Position numbers and translations under genes: made by a program. The notes below the pieces were generated by a model that saw nothing but the letters and a program-made list of their open reading frames with translations, was not told where the DNA came from and made no database searches. A DNA stretch of 64,000 bases from Carnegiea gigantea (Eukaryota > Streptophyta > Magnoliopsida > Caryophyllales > Cactaceae): contig JAKOGI010002226.1 in NCBI GenBank assembly GCA_029747015.1, positions 1-64,000 of the forward strand, in the 5' to 3' direction. Positions 43,101 to 53,956 of the stretch are shown one piece after another; positions within the stretch are counted from its first letter, which is position 1, and every line of letters begins with the position of its first letter.

Positions 43101-44630
43101 TCCTTTCACTTTACTATCAAGCATAAGTCCGGCAAGTTAAATCAAGGCGCCGATGCCCTTTCTCGGCGTTATCTATTGATGTTCCAATTAGATGCTTGTA
43201 TCCTTGGATTTGAGCATCTAAAGGCTTTATACCAGGATGATGAAGATTTTGGGGTGTTATACTCTGAGTGTACTAAACATCCCAAAGGGGATTTCTTAAT
43301 TCAAGAAGAGTTTCTCTTTAAAGGTGCTCGGTTATGTGTCCCCAAATGCAGCACTCGTGAGTTGTTGATTCGAGAAGTCCATGCTGGATCTTTAGCTGGT
43401 CATTTTGGCGAAGACAAGACCCTAATCATGCTTAGGGAACATTATTATTGGCCAGGCATGGAGAAAGACGTTCAAGACATCATTAGAAGGTGCAGTACGT
43501 GTCAAATAGCAAAGAGTCATTCGCTCCCTCCGGGATTATACACGCCACTTCCTATTCCTATGTTGCCATGGGTAGACGTTAGTATGGATTTCATACTTAG
43601 TTTACCAAAGACACAAAGGAATAAAGATTCTATCTTTGTGGTCGTGGATCGATTTTCGAAGATGGCTTATTTCATTCCCTGCAACAAGACTAATGATGCC
43701 ACTCATGTTGCTGAGTTGTATTTCAAGGAGGTCATGAGACTTCATGGAATTCCTCGTTCCATCGTCTCAAATCGGGATACCAAGTTCCTAAGTCACTTTT
43801 GGATTACTTTGTGGAAAAAGTTGGGTACCAAACTCAAATACAGTACCACTTGTCATCCACAAACAGATGGGCAAACCGAGGTTACTAATCGAACCCTTGG
43901 TACTCTATTAAGGGTCTTGATTAAAAACCACACAAAAGCTTGGGATCTGTTACTTCCACATGCTGAGTTTGCTTACAATAGGACTCCAAGCAAGGCTACT
44001 GGTCTATCACCCTTTAAAGTGGTTTATGGGATTGATCCCCTAAGTCCACTTGATCTTGTTCCTCGACCATTAGATCAAAAGCCAAGTGCGGATGCCGCTA
44101 CTAGGGTGGAAGAAATCCAGAAGTTGCATGAGTTAGTAAAGGCCAAGATTGAGAAAACTACACTTTCATACACGGCCCAAGCTAACAAGCACAAAAGAGA
44201 GAAGCTTTTTAAGCCAGGTGATTTGGTTTGGATTTATCTCCGTAAAGAACGTTTTCCTTCCAAAAGGAAAACTAAATTGATGCCTAGAGCGGATGGTCTA
44301 TTCGAGATTTTGGAGAAGATTAACAATAATGCTTATAAGGTGGAGTTACCAGGAGATTATGGAGTATCAGCAACGTTTAATGTTGCTGATTTAAGCCCTT
44401 ATGAAGCAGATGGTTACCTTTCTGATTTGAGGATCAAATCTTCCCAACAAGGGGAGAATGATGGAGGTCCATCCTCAAGGTCTAATAATGTTTCATTGAT
44501 CCAAAATAATCAAGAAATCAACTCCAAAGTCACGGCCATGAGTCACTTGATGGAAAACACACAAGGTGATGCACCCGGGTTCTCATCCAGATTTTTACCT
44601 GGTTTTTGTTATCTTATTACCTCTGCCTAA
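43101..44630 (+). pseudogene. pol: C-1 integrase with catalytic Asp to Asn, and LTR-encoded tail
   Basis: This is the same frame as the preceding part; an internal ATG is at 43176. HHCC zinc region, then the core: first Asp 43587 (SMDFILSLP), then codon 43770-43772 is AAT (SNRDTKF) where C-2, I-1, H-1 and both G copies have GAT, and Glu at 43878 (TEVTN). The change removes the second metal-binding residue of D,D35E, so this enzyme should be dead. The C-terminus runs through the polypurine tract (QQGENDGG) and ends at 44630 in the LTR. Confidence 0.9.
44445..44458 (+). promoter_or_regulatory. Polypurine tract of C-1
   Basis: CAACAAGGGGAGAA directly precedes the 3' LTR. Confidence 0.87.
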
Positions 44631-46004
44631 GGCACATTTTGGTGCCCGTTTTTTGGATGATTATCAAGTTCAAGATGTTAGCTTTTGAGTCCAATTGGTT
44701 TCATGTCATTTGGAATTCAATTGGTTACCTAAAACAGTTCATCTCTTGAACCTGTCCGGATTGCACTGCAAAATGCACGGTTTTGGTTTTCTGGTTTGTT
44801 CATGGGGCAAATGATGTCCAAATGCTACGATTCCAATTGGAGCGCAAACTAGACATCTTGAGGTTTACAACCATGTAAGAAACGTAGCAGTTAGTCATCA
44901 TTTGAGGTGTCAAGCATGCGTTGCAAGTTGAGGCAGAAACCGGCTGACTGACACCCGGTTACTTAGCCTAGTAGTTTTCCTCCTTCAAGGGGTTTGCTTA
45001 AGGTGGAAGACTGCCAACTAGGTCATTTTGAGCTGCTTGATGAAACACCACTCAGCTACTTGTGAGAGAGACACGTGGAGCAAGTGAAACACCACCATTT
45101 TGCAAGCTCTCATTCAACCACTCAAGCATGACATGGCACACATGCATTTTTCAGTCCTTTTGGGGTGGCTAGCCGTGCACTCTTGCCTTCCTAGCTGGGA
45201 AATTGAGTCATTTAAGTTCCTTAGTGAAAAGGAAAAGGCTTAGGAAGATAAATCAAGTGCTTTGTAATATAAACTTTCAGCTTTGGTTTGTATTAGATTA
45301 AACCGTGTGCCAGGTAGTGATTAGCAAGCTTAATGACTTTCCTCCCTAGGAAGGAAAGCTCATTCGTGTACTCTCAAGGCCATATAAAAGCCTTGTATGT
45401 TCATTTGAAGAAAATAGAGTTGATAATTCAGTTGAGAGTAAAGACCTTGTGTCTTGTGATTTCTTAAACACTTAACTTGCTTATCCTTAATTGTGGCCAA
45501 TTAAGGTGGTGACCAAGTGAGTCTTGATCTTTGATTTGGTGGTGTATCTTATCCTAATCCAAGATTAAGGGCCCTAAGCTAAGTGATCAGTGGTGTATCT
45601 TGTCTAATCATCTAGCTTAGAACTATCCAAAATTCATTAACACACTTGAAGTTCTTAAGCTAGCTCTTGGTTTCTCTCCTCTCAAACCATGAGCTCCCTC
45701 TTGATCTTCTTAGTGTTTTGAATCCTCCTTTTTCTTTCCTCACATCCTTTACTCCTTTGATTACTCATTTCCACACAAAATCTAGACCATGACAAAGCAA
45801 TTTGCATCAAACTTCCATTAATCTTCAAAGCTACCTCAAACCGTGAAGAAGGAACTTCCTAGGCGAGCTAGGCAGCAAGTTGGCACGGTCCCCCCGTGCC
45901 GTCAAGCACGACCGTGCCTCCCCTGGCCGTGAGTGTTTGTTTGTTTTCTAGTTTCCCTTGACGTGAGTAACTTGGGTTGCTTCTTTCCCTTGAGACTTAC
46001 ACCA
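44459..46004 (+). repeat. C-1 3' LTR
   Basis: 1546 bp, ending CACCA. G-box 45072-45077, GGGCCC box 45565-45577, GC motif 45882-45918. Followed by the duplication GTGGG. Confidence 0.95.
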
Positions 46005-46009
46005 GTGGG

Positions 46010-46380
46010 GAACTCGGCCAAGCAAGGGTAAAACTAGATGGGCCTTTCATTTTGTAATCAACTTTGAATGCATGAGCTTGTGAGTTCTCAAGACTCTCTC
46101 CACAAAATTCCTAGTGTTATATATTGAGCTTGGCAACTCAAGTGGGTCTCTAGGTCTCTTTCTCTCAACTAGAAGGTGATTAAATTCTATAACTAGTTGA
46201 TACAAAGAGATTGCCCAAGTGTTCTCCAAGGGTGGCTCCTAGGATTATCCCTTGAAAGGTCACTTGACTATCCAAACTCTTGAATTCTCATCTCCATTTT
46301 CTATTCTTCTTGTTCATCACTTTGTGTTCTACTTTGAAGCAAGTTCATGAGTTTGGTCTTGTCCTTGCAAGCTTCCATCA
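46010..46380 (+). repeat. H-1 5' LTR, second part
   Basis: It resumes after the C-1 duplication and matches 51826-52197. Ends GCTTCCATCA. Confidence 0.93.
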
Positions 46381-46382
46381 AC

Positions 46383-46396
46383 TCGGTATCAGAGCG
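46383..46396 (+). promoter_or_regulatory. Primer binding site of H-1 (imperfect start)
   Basis: TCGGTATCAGAGCG: the usual TGG start is CGG here, otherwise complementary to initiator tRNA-Met. Confidence 0.75.
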
Positions 46397-46511
46397 TAGG
46401 CTACTTTCTTGGCCAAGCTTCCTTGCCCAAACACATTCCCCAGCCACAAAACTCACAAAACCGCCCAAGCACATACCCGTAAAATTCCCAACCGTGTTCT
46501 CCCAGAAAATC

Positions 46512-46694
46512 AGCACGGGCACCCCGTGCCATATACGCACGACTGTGCCACGCCAGGAACTGCCCACCCATTTTCCAGCAGCCCAGCACGGCCACCCCGT
46601 GCCACCACACACGACCGTGCCACCTCCCCTTTTCCAAAATTCACCTTCAGCTCGTGAGCACACCCCGACCGTGCCACACCACCCGACCGTGCCT
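46512..46694 (+). other. GC-rich inverted-repeat motifs in the H-1 leader
   Basis: AGCACGG...CCGTGCC with GCACGACTGTGCC is at 46512-46549, a second set is at 46585-46621, and a degenerate third (two CGACCGTGCC units) is at 46656-46694. All lie between primer site and gag. Confidence 0.7.
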
Positions 46695-46739
46695 ACCCCT
46701 TTTTGTCCCAAAACACCAACTTCCCCCCACAAAGTCACC

Positions 46740-48020
46740 ATGCCCGCTAGCCTCACCCCTTCGCAAGTTGCTGAACAAGCTCTTAAGGAGAAGGCCGAAC
46801 TTGAGGCCCAACTCAAGTACCTTCAACGACAACTTGGCCAACTCATGGAAGAGAAAAGGCGAAACCAATGGCGTTCTAGAAGCTCAAGCAAGCATAAGGA
46901 CTCAAATGATTCCCAGGGAAGCAACCCTTTAGGTGATTCAAGTGAAGAAGAGCAAGATAGACGACCGCGTCGACACCAAAGGCAAAGTGAAAGAAGCTAT
47001 GGTGATTTCAAAGTTAACATCCCGGAGTTTGAAGGCCAACTTGATCCGGATATCTTTCTTGATTGGTTGCAAACGGTGGAACGAGTCTTTGAATACAAAG
47101 ACATCCCGAAAGGCAAGAAGGTAAAACTAGTGGCCTTGAAACTTCGTAAATATGCCTCTATGTGGTGGTCTAATGTTGTGTCCAAGAGAGTAAGGAAGGG
47201 GAAAAGTAAGATTAAGACTTGGGAGCAAATGAAGTCCAAACTAAAGGCCAAATTCTTACCCCCACATTATCTCCAAGATAACTTCCTTAAACTCGACCAT
47301 CTCAAACAGGGTTCGAAAAGTGTAGAGGAGTACACTAGGGACTTTGAACAATTTCTCTTGAAATGTGACTTGAAGGAGGATGACGCCCAAACCTTGATTC
47401 GATACTTGAGTGGCCTTGATGAATAAATTGCTCATGTTGTTGAGTTACATCCTTACACCTCCCTTGATGAGCTAAGTGCTTTAGCCCACAAGGTCGAAAT
47501 GCAAAAGAAACTCAAAGGCAAGACTCCCATCCCCAAACCTACCCCACGGCCTTATGACTTTCAAAAACCCCCATACACTCCTCAAAAATCCTTCCCCTCT
47601 CCAAATCCGAAGCCCCCACAAAACATCACACCACAAACTCCCTCCAAACAACCACCCCCAAAACCCGCTAGCAAGGTCCGGTGTTTTCGTTGCCAAGGAC
47701 TTGGACATTATGCATCCGAATGTCCAAACAAAAGAATGGTCTCTCTAGTCGAATATCAAGCTTCCCTAGAGGAGCTAGAAGAGGAGGTAGAGAAGGAAGA
47801 AGAAGAGAAAGGGGTATATTTGAATGAAACCATCGAGGAGGTAGAAGAGGGCCCAGATGAAGGAGAGCTCTTGGTGATTAGAAGGGCCTTGAGTGGGTGT
47901 GCTTCTCATGAAGACATGGAACAAAGGGAAAGCATCTTCCACACTAGATGCACCGTGGGTGGAAAGGTGTGTTCTCTCATTATTGATGGAGGAAGTTGTG
48001 CTAATGTGGCCTCAAAACCA
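46740..48020 (+). pseudogene. gag-pol: H-1 gag and protease start
   Basis: It opens at ATG 46740 (MPASLTPSQVAEQALKEKAE). Coiled-coil N-terminus, capsid domain (NIPEFEGQLDPDIFLDWLQ, ALKLRKYASMWWSN), TAA at 47424-47426, then the same frame continues. Proline-rich linker, CCHC knuckle CFRCQGLGHYASEC (47682-47723), acidic linker and protease [12 protein letters not shown] with catalytic Asp at 47985. A 1-bp deletion near 48015 shifts the frame. In gag type and in the YQASLEE motif after the knuckle it is the closest relative here of family B. Confidence 0.9.
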
Positions 48021-49472
48021 TGGTGGACAAACTCAAGATCCCGATCACACCTCATCCAAATCCTTACGCAATTCAATAGCTCAATCAAGGTAAGGGTTTG
48101 CAAATCACCACTCGGCGTCTACTTTCCTTTTCCATTGGAAGAACTTACAAAGATGAAATTTGGTGTGATATTGTGCCCATGGACGCTTGTCATGTCCTCT
48201 TGGGCCGGCCATGGCTATTTGATATAAGAGTCATGCATGATGGTCGCTTGAACACATACACCTTCACCAAAGACCACAAGGAAATCACCCTCACTCCCCT
48301 CAAACCTAGCCCACAAAAGAACCCCCAAGACAATCCCAAGTTGGATGTCTTCCTCACCACCTTACTCCACTCTCAACTCCATGAATTTGAAGACTTCAAA
48401 GAGTGGATTCTCTTAGGCCAAGAACCGGCCAAGGTAAAGGAACCTTCCCATCCTTTACTTACACCCCTCATAAAAGCCTTTTCCCATGTTTTTCCACAAG
48501 AAATACCCCACGTCCTACCCCCTAAAAGATCTATCCAACACAAAATTGATCTTATCCTCGGTGCCACACTCCCAAACAAGCCGGCCTACAGCATGAACCC
48601 CCAAGAAACAGAAGAGGTTCAAAGACAAGTGGATGAGCTCCTATCCAAGGGCTTAATCCGTGAGAGTTTGAGCCCATGTGCCGTCCCGGCTCTACTTGTG
48701 CCCAAGAAAGATGGGAGTATGAGAATGTGCGTTGATAGTAGAGCTATCAACAAGATCACCTTCAAGTACCGGTACCCTATCCCAAGGTTGGAGGATTTAC
48801 TTGATGAGCTTCATGAAGCCACTATCTTCTCCAAAATCGACCTTAGAAGTGGCTACTATCAAATTCGGATCTTTGAAGGGGATCAATGGAAAACGGCTTT
48901 CAAAGCCAAGGGTGGCCTCTATGAGTGGCTTGTCATGCCCTTTGGTTTGACAAATGCACCAAGCACATTCATGAGACTTATGAACCAAGTTCTTAAGCCA
49001 TTCATTGGGAGATATGTTGTTGTGTACTTTGACGATATTTTGGCGTATAACCGTGGAGAAGAGGAGCATTCCAAGCACTTGCATGAGGTCTTGAGTGTCT
49101 TGGCTCAAGAACAACTTTATGGCAACTTTGAAAAGTGCCAATTCTTCTCTCCTCAAGTGAGTGTTTTTGGGGTATGTTGTTTCGGCCAATGGCATCCAAG
49201 CGGATGAAGAGAAGATCAAGGCCATCCGTGAGTGGCCCACTCCCACCTCCATACAACAAGTTCGAAGTTTTCATGGCTTGGCCTCCTTTTATAGGAGATT
49301 TGTGAGCAATTTTAGCTCCATCATGGCACCCATGACCGAGGTCCTCAAAGCCAAGCAATTTGTATGGAGTGAGCAAGCCCAAAGGAGAGGCTTACTAGTG
49401 CAACCATTCTTGCACTACCTAGCTTTTCCAAGGTTTTTGAAGTTGAGTGTGACGCTTCCGGAGTTGGCATAG
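48021..49472 (+). pseudogene. pol: H-1 protease end, RT and start of RNase H
   Basis: The frame 48098-49207 carries the protease end ([16 protein letters not shown]), the RT start ([17 protein letters not shown]) and the RT active site YFDD at 49025-49036. An insertion near 49165 shifts the frame, and 49161-49472 continues the RT connection region ([28 protein letters not shown] in two short pieces). A further shift near 49385 puts the CDASG of RNase H (49447) into another frame. Not functional. Confidence 0.88.
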
Positions 49473-51226
49473 GGGCCGTGTTGTCACAAGAGAAAAGGCC
49501 CATTACTCATTTTAGTGAGAAGTTAAATGATGCCAAGAGGAAGTACTCCACATATGACAAGGAGTTCTATGCCATTGTGAGGGCATTAGAACATTGGCGT
49601 CATTACTTGGTTGGAGGAGAGTTCATTCTCCACACCGATCATCAAGCTTTGAAGTTCATTCAAGGACAACATAAGCTCAATCCACGACATGCCAAGTGGG
49701 TAGAGTTCATGCAATCCTTCCACTTTGTGATCCACCACAAATCCGGTCAAATGAACAAAGGGGCCGATGCACTTTCTAGGAGATATCTCTTGCTCTCTAC
49801 TCTTGAATCCAAGGTACTTGGATTTGAGTGCATCAAGGATATGTATGCTCTAGATGAAGACTTCAAGGTTATCCTTGAGAGTTGCTCTAGTCATGCCCAC
49901 GGGTCCTACCACTTGGAGAATGGTTTCCTTTTTAAAGGGAATCGCTTGTGCATTCCTAAATGTGGGTTTAGAGAGCTTTTGATCCAAGAACTCCATGGAG
50001 GGGCTCTCGCCGGCCACTTTGGAGTTGAGAAAACGTGCTCCATGCTCAAGGAGCATTACTTTTGGCCGAAAATGTCAAGAGATGTAGAGCACTTCATCAA
50101 AAGATGCTCTACTTGCCAACTTGCCAAAGATCATAGCCGGCCTCAAGGTCTCTACACGCCTCTATCGGTTCCTCAAGGACCTTGGGAGGATGTTAGCTTG
50201 GATTTTATCATGGGCCTACCAAGAACTCAAAGGCACAAGGACTCCATCATGGTGGTGGTAGATAGATTCTCAAAGATGGCTCACTTTGTGGCGTGTCACA
50301 CCACCTTTGATGCATCACAAGTGGCTAATCCTTACTTCAAAGAAATTGTGAGGTTGCATGGCGTCCCAAGAAGCATGGTGTCCGATCGTGACACTAAATT
50401 CTTAAGCCATTTTTGGCTTACACTATGGAGAAAGCTTGGCACCAATCTCAAGTTTAGCACTTCTTGCTACCCCCAAACGGATGGCCAAACTGAGGTAACA
50501 AACCGCACCTTGGGAACCTTACTTCGAGTTTTGGCAAAAAGGGAACATCAAGACTTGGGATGAGTTGCTTTGCCATGCGGAATTTGCATTCAACCGCACT
50601 CTAAGCAAGGCCACGGGCCTCTCACCCTTCCAAATTGTGTATGGGAGCAACCCACGGACTCCCCTTGACCTTGTTCCCATCTCTAATCCCACCAAATTTA
50701 GTTGGGAGGCCGAGAAGAGAGCAAAGGAAATTCAAGAGCTCCATACCAAGGTGAGGGAAAGGATTGAAAAGTTCAATGAGTAAGCCAAGTCTTATGCCAA
50801 AAGAAAAGGAGAGAAGCCCATTTTCAGCCCGGGGACCTAGTTTGGTTCCATTTGAGGAAAGAGAGGTTTCCAAGCAAGAGGAAATCCAAGCTAATGCCAA
50901 GATCGGATGGGCCCTTTGAAATCCTTGAGAAGATTCGCCCAAATGCCTACAAAGTAGACCTTCCCGGTGATTATGGGGTATCTGCCACCTTCAATGTGGC
51001 TGATTTGAGCCCATACTATGATGAAGATGAAGAGTTGCTGAGTTTGAGGTCAAACTCCAACCAAGCCGGGGAGAATGATGGGGACCATCAAGTACAAGCT
51101 CCAAGTATGCAAGCACCAAGCCCACACATCCATTCAAGCCCCAAGGAAGTCAAGAACATTCATGCCTTGGTCAAGAACACCTTGGGACACACGGACAGAA
51201 CCTGGGCAGATTCAACCGAAAATTAG
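49473..51226 (+). pseudogene. pol: H-1 RNase H and integrase, frameshifted near the end
   Basis: 49478-50563 holds RNase H ([26 protein letters not shown] with Asp 49637-49639) and integrase: HHCC region, core Asp in VSLDFIMGLP, Asp 50384-50386 (SDRDTKF) and Glu 50492-50494. A frameshift near 50535-50563 leads to 50565-50783, then a stop. The C-terminal part is 50852-51226 ([33 protein letters not shown]). It runs over the polypurine tract and about 50 codons into the 3' LTR. Confidence 0.88.
51066..51075 (+). promoter_or_regulatory. Polypurine tract of H-1
   Basis: CCGGGGAGAA lies before the 3' LTR. It is closer to the family B type (CCCGGGGAGTA) than to AACAAGGGGAG. Confidence 0.75.
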
Positions 51227-52197
51227 CCCGGTTCTGTGCACCTTTTAGGACTTGAAGGTGAGGGGATGAATGACTGCTTTGCCCCCTCTCTATAAGTTCA
51301 AGATGTTAGGAATCCAATAAAATAAGTTGCAAGGGATTTGGAAGTCATTTGGTTAGTCAAACAGCAAGTTGTTTCCAACCCTACAGCCTAGGCGCCAATC
51401 CAGCACTGTCCGAATCAAGGAGAAGTTTGGACCACCAACTCAAGTCCATTCTTTCTGAAATTTTACAGCATGGAAGGGGACATAAATATTTATTAGGTCA
51501 TGGGTTCAAATCCCATTCAAAGCACCCCCTTGTGTTGGTTTTATCCAGCCAAAAGGACAAGAAAAACACCCCTTTACCCGGTCCATCACTAGCCGGTACA
51601 AGGGGCTTATTTTCCTTGGGTTTTTGCTTGCCCACTTGCTGAATGACTCATTTTTGCTGCACTCTAGGATCCTTGTAAGTTTGACACCTCATTTAAGAGG
51701 CATCATAAGCCCTAATGAGGTAGATTAAGCTAGGTAGTGAGGTGTTTAGCTAGCAATGGATGATTGGATGTGTTACTCTTCCCCACATGTACTAAGCTTT
51801 GTGTTTGCTGCATAGGAAGGGTGGGGAACTCGGCCAAGCAAGGGTAAAACCAGATGGGCCTTTCATTTTGTAATCAACTTTGAATGCATGAGCTTGTGAG
51901 TTCTCAAAACTCTCTCCACAAAAATTCCTAGTGTTATATCTTGAGCTTGGCAACTCAAGTGGGTCTCTAGGTCTCTTTCTCTCAACTAGAAGGTGATTAA
52001 ATTCTATAACTAGTTGATACAAAGAGATTGCCCAAGTGTTCTCCAAGGGTGGCTCCTAGGATTATCCCTTGAAAGGTTACTTGACTATCCAAACTCTTGA
52101 ATTCTCATCTCCATTTTCTGTTCTTCTTCTTCATCACTTCGTGTTCTACTTTGAAGCAAGTTTGTGAGTTTGGTCTTGTCCTTGCAAGCTTCCATCA
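51076..52197 (+). repeat. H-1 3' LTR
   Basis: 1122 bp, from TGATGGGGACC to CTTCCATCA, followed by the duplication GTCTC (52198-52202). Confidence 0.95.
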
Positions 52198-53956
52198 GTC
52201 TCCTGGTTGAAAAACAATCTTTCTCCTATGCTTGTTGGCTTGTGCTTCATAGGCTGTATTAGTCTTCTCAATTTTGGCTTTAACCAACTCATGGAGTTTC
52301 TGGATTTCCTTTACTCTTGTCGTTGCATCAACATGGGGCTTTTGGTCTTGAGGTCGTGGGGTAAGATCATTGAGACTTAAAGGGTCAATCCCATACACCA
52401 CCTTGAATGGTAAAAGACCAGTAGCTTTGCTAGGAGCTTTGTTGTATGCAAATTCAGCATGTGGCAAGAGTAAATCCCAAGCTTTTAGCATAAGGTTTAA
52501 TCAAAGCTCCTAGGTGAGTGCCTAAGATTCGATGAGTTACCTCAGTTTGACCATCGGTCTGGGGGTGACATGTAGTACTGTATAACAATTTGGTACCAAG
52601 CTTCTTCCAAACAGTAATCCAAAATTGACTTAGGAACTTCGTGTCCCTATCTGAAACAATGGATTTAGGAATGCCATACAACCTTGTTACCTCCTTGAAA
52701 TACAATTCAGCAATGTATGTAGCATTGTTGGTCTTGTGGCAAGGAATGAAATGTGCCATCTTTGAAAATCTGTCTACCACCACAAATATTGAGTCCTTTC
52801 CCCTTTGGGTCCTAGGTAGTGAAGTCCATACTCACGTCCACCCATGGTAGAGTTGGTACGGGCAGTGGGGTATACAAACCATGAGGTAGTGTGTGACTCT
52901 TTGCAGCTTGGCACGTTCCACACCTTCTAAGGATGTCTTGAACATCCTTCTCCATCCCTGGCCAATAAAAATGTTCCCTTAACATGGTTAAGGTTTTAGA
53001 CTCGCCAAAATGTCCTGCCAAGGACCACCATGAACTTCTCTAACTAGGAGCTCACGAGTGCTACATTTAGGAATACACAATCATACTCCCTTGAATAGAT
53101 AACCTTCTTGGATTAAGAAATCTCCCTTAGGGTGCTTCGAACATGTAGCATAAAGAATCCCAAGGTCTTCATCTTCAGCATACAAACTCTTAAGATGCTC
53201 AAAACCAAGAATAAGAGCATCTAGTTGAAATATAAGGAGATGCCTCCTTGATAATGCATCCGCACCTTAATTTAGCTTTCTAGACTTGTGCTTAATGGTG
53301 AAGTGGAAGGACTGAAGGAATTCAACCCACTTAGCATGGCATGAGTTAAGCTTGTGTTAGCCTTGAATGTACTTCAATGCCTCATGATCAGAATGGAGTA
53401 TAAACTCACTAGCTATCAAATAATGACTCCAATGTTCTAAGCACCGAATGATAGCATAGAATTCCTTGTCATATGTGGAGTATTTTCTTCTTGAATCACA
53501 TAGTTTTTCACTAAAGAAGGCTAATGGTTTACCTTCTTGAGTTAAAACTCCACCAATTCCCACTCCTGATGCATCACATTCAACTGCAAAAACTTTCTCA
53601 AAGCACGGCAATGCAAGAACCGGTGCTTGAGTAAGTTTCTTCTTTACTTCTTCAAAGGCAGATTGTTCCTTAGGATTCCATTAGAATGATGAACCCTTAA
53701 GCACTTCGGTCATAGGGGACATAATGGTGCTGAAACTTCTAATAAATCTCCTGTAAAAAGATGCCAGACCGTGGAAGCTTCGGACATCATGTATGCTTTG
53801 TGGTTGAGGCCAAGTCCGAATAGCCTCTATCTTTCCTTCATCTACCTTGATTCCTTCTTCAGAAACAATGTAACCTAAGAATGTAACTTCATGAGTGAAG
53901 AAGGTACACTTCTTAAGGTTACCATACAACTGCTCTCGTTCAAGGACATGCATGAT
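52198..53956 (-). pseudogene. pol: G-2 RNase H and integrase, broken frames
   Basis: Read on the minus strand from 53956 down. The end of RT follows TAG at 53954-53956 (53953-53681, stopped by TAA near 53680). RNase H is at 53611-53357 ([21 protein letters not shown] with the Asp kept). A degraded stretch is at 53356-53022. The integrase zinc region is at 53021-52812 and the core at 52783-52454 (SDRDTKF with Asp near 52650, [10 protein letters not shown]). 52491-52198 ends at FQPGD, where H-1 is inserted. The rest is at 22894-22485. Several frameshifts, so not functional. Confidence 0.88.

Larger units (their letters stand above)
23645..46004 (+). mobile_element. Element C-1, gag-pol retrotransposon carrying A-3/I-1 and B-2
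   Basis: The duplication GTGGG is at 23640-23644 and 46005-46009. The 5' LTR is split (23645-25174 and 37238-37254, 1547 bp), and the 3' LTR is 44459-46004 (1546 bp). Without nested elements the copy is about 7.6 kb. The last bases of both LTRs are CACCA rather than CATCA, a change that distinguishes C-1 from C-2. Integrase carries a catalytic-site substitution (see the coding entry). Confidence 0.95.
22895..52197 (+). mobile_element. Element H-1 (with C-1 and its contents nested in the 5' LTR)
   Basis: The target duplication GTCTC is at 22890-22894 and 52198-52202. The 5' LTR is in two parts (22895-23644 and 46010-46380, 1121 bp in total). The internal region is 46381-51075 and the 3' LTR 51076-52197 (1122 bp). 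The equal LTR lengths after removing C-1 confirm the reconstruction. It was inserted in the integrase gene of G-2, which resumes in frame order on the other side. Confidence 0.95.
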
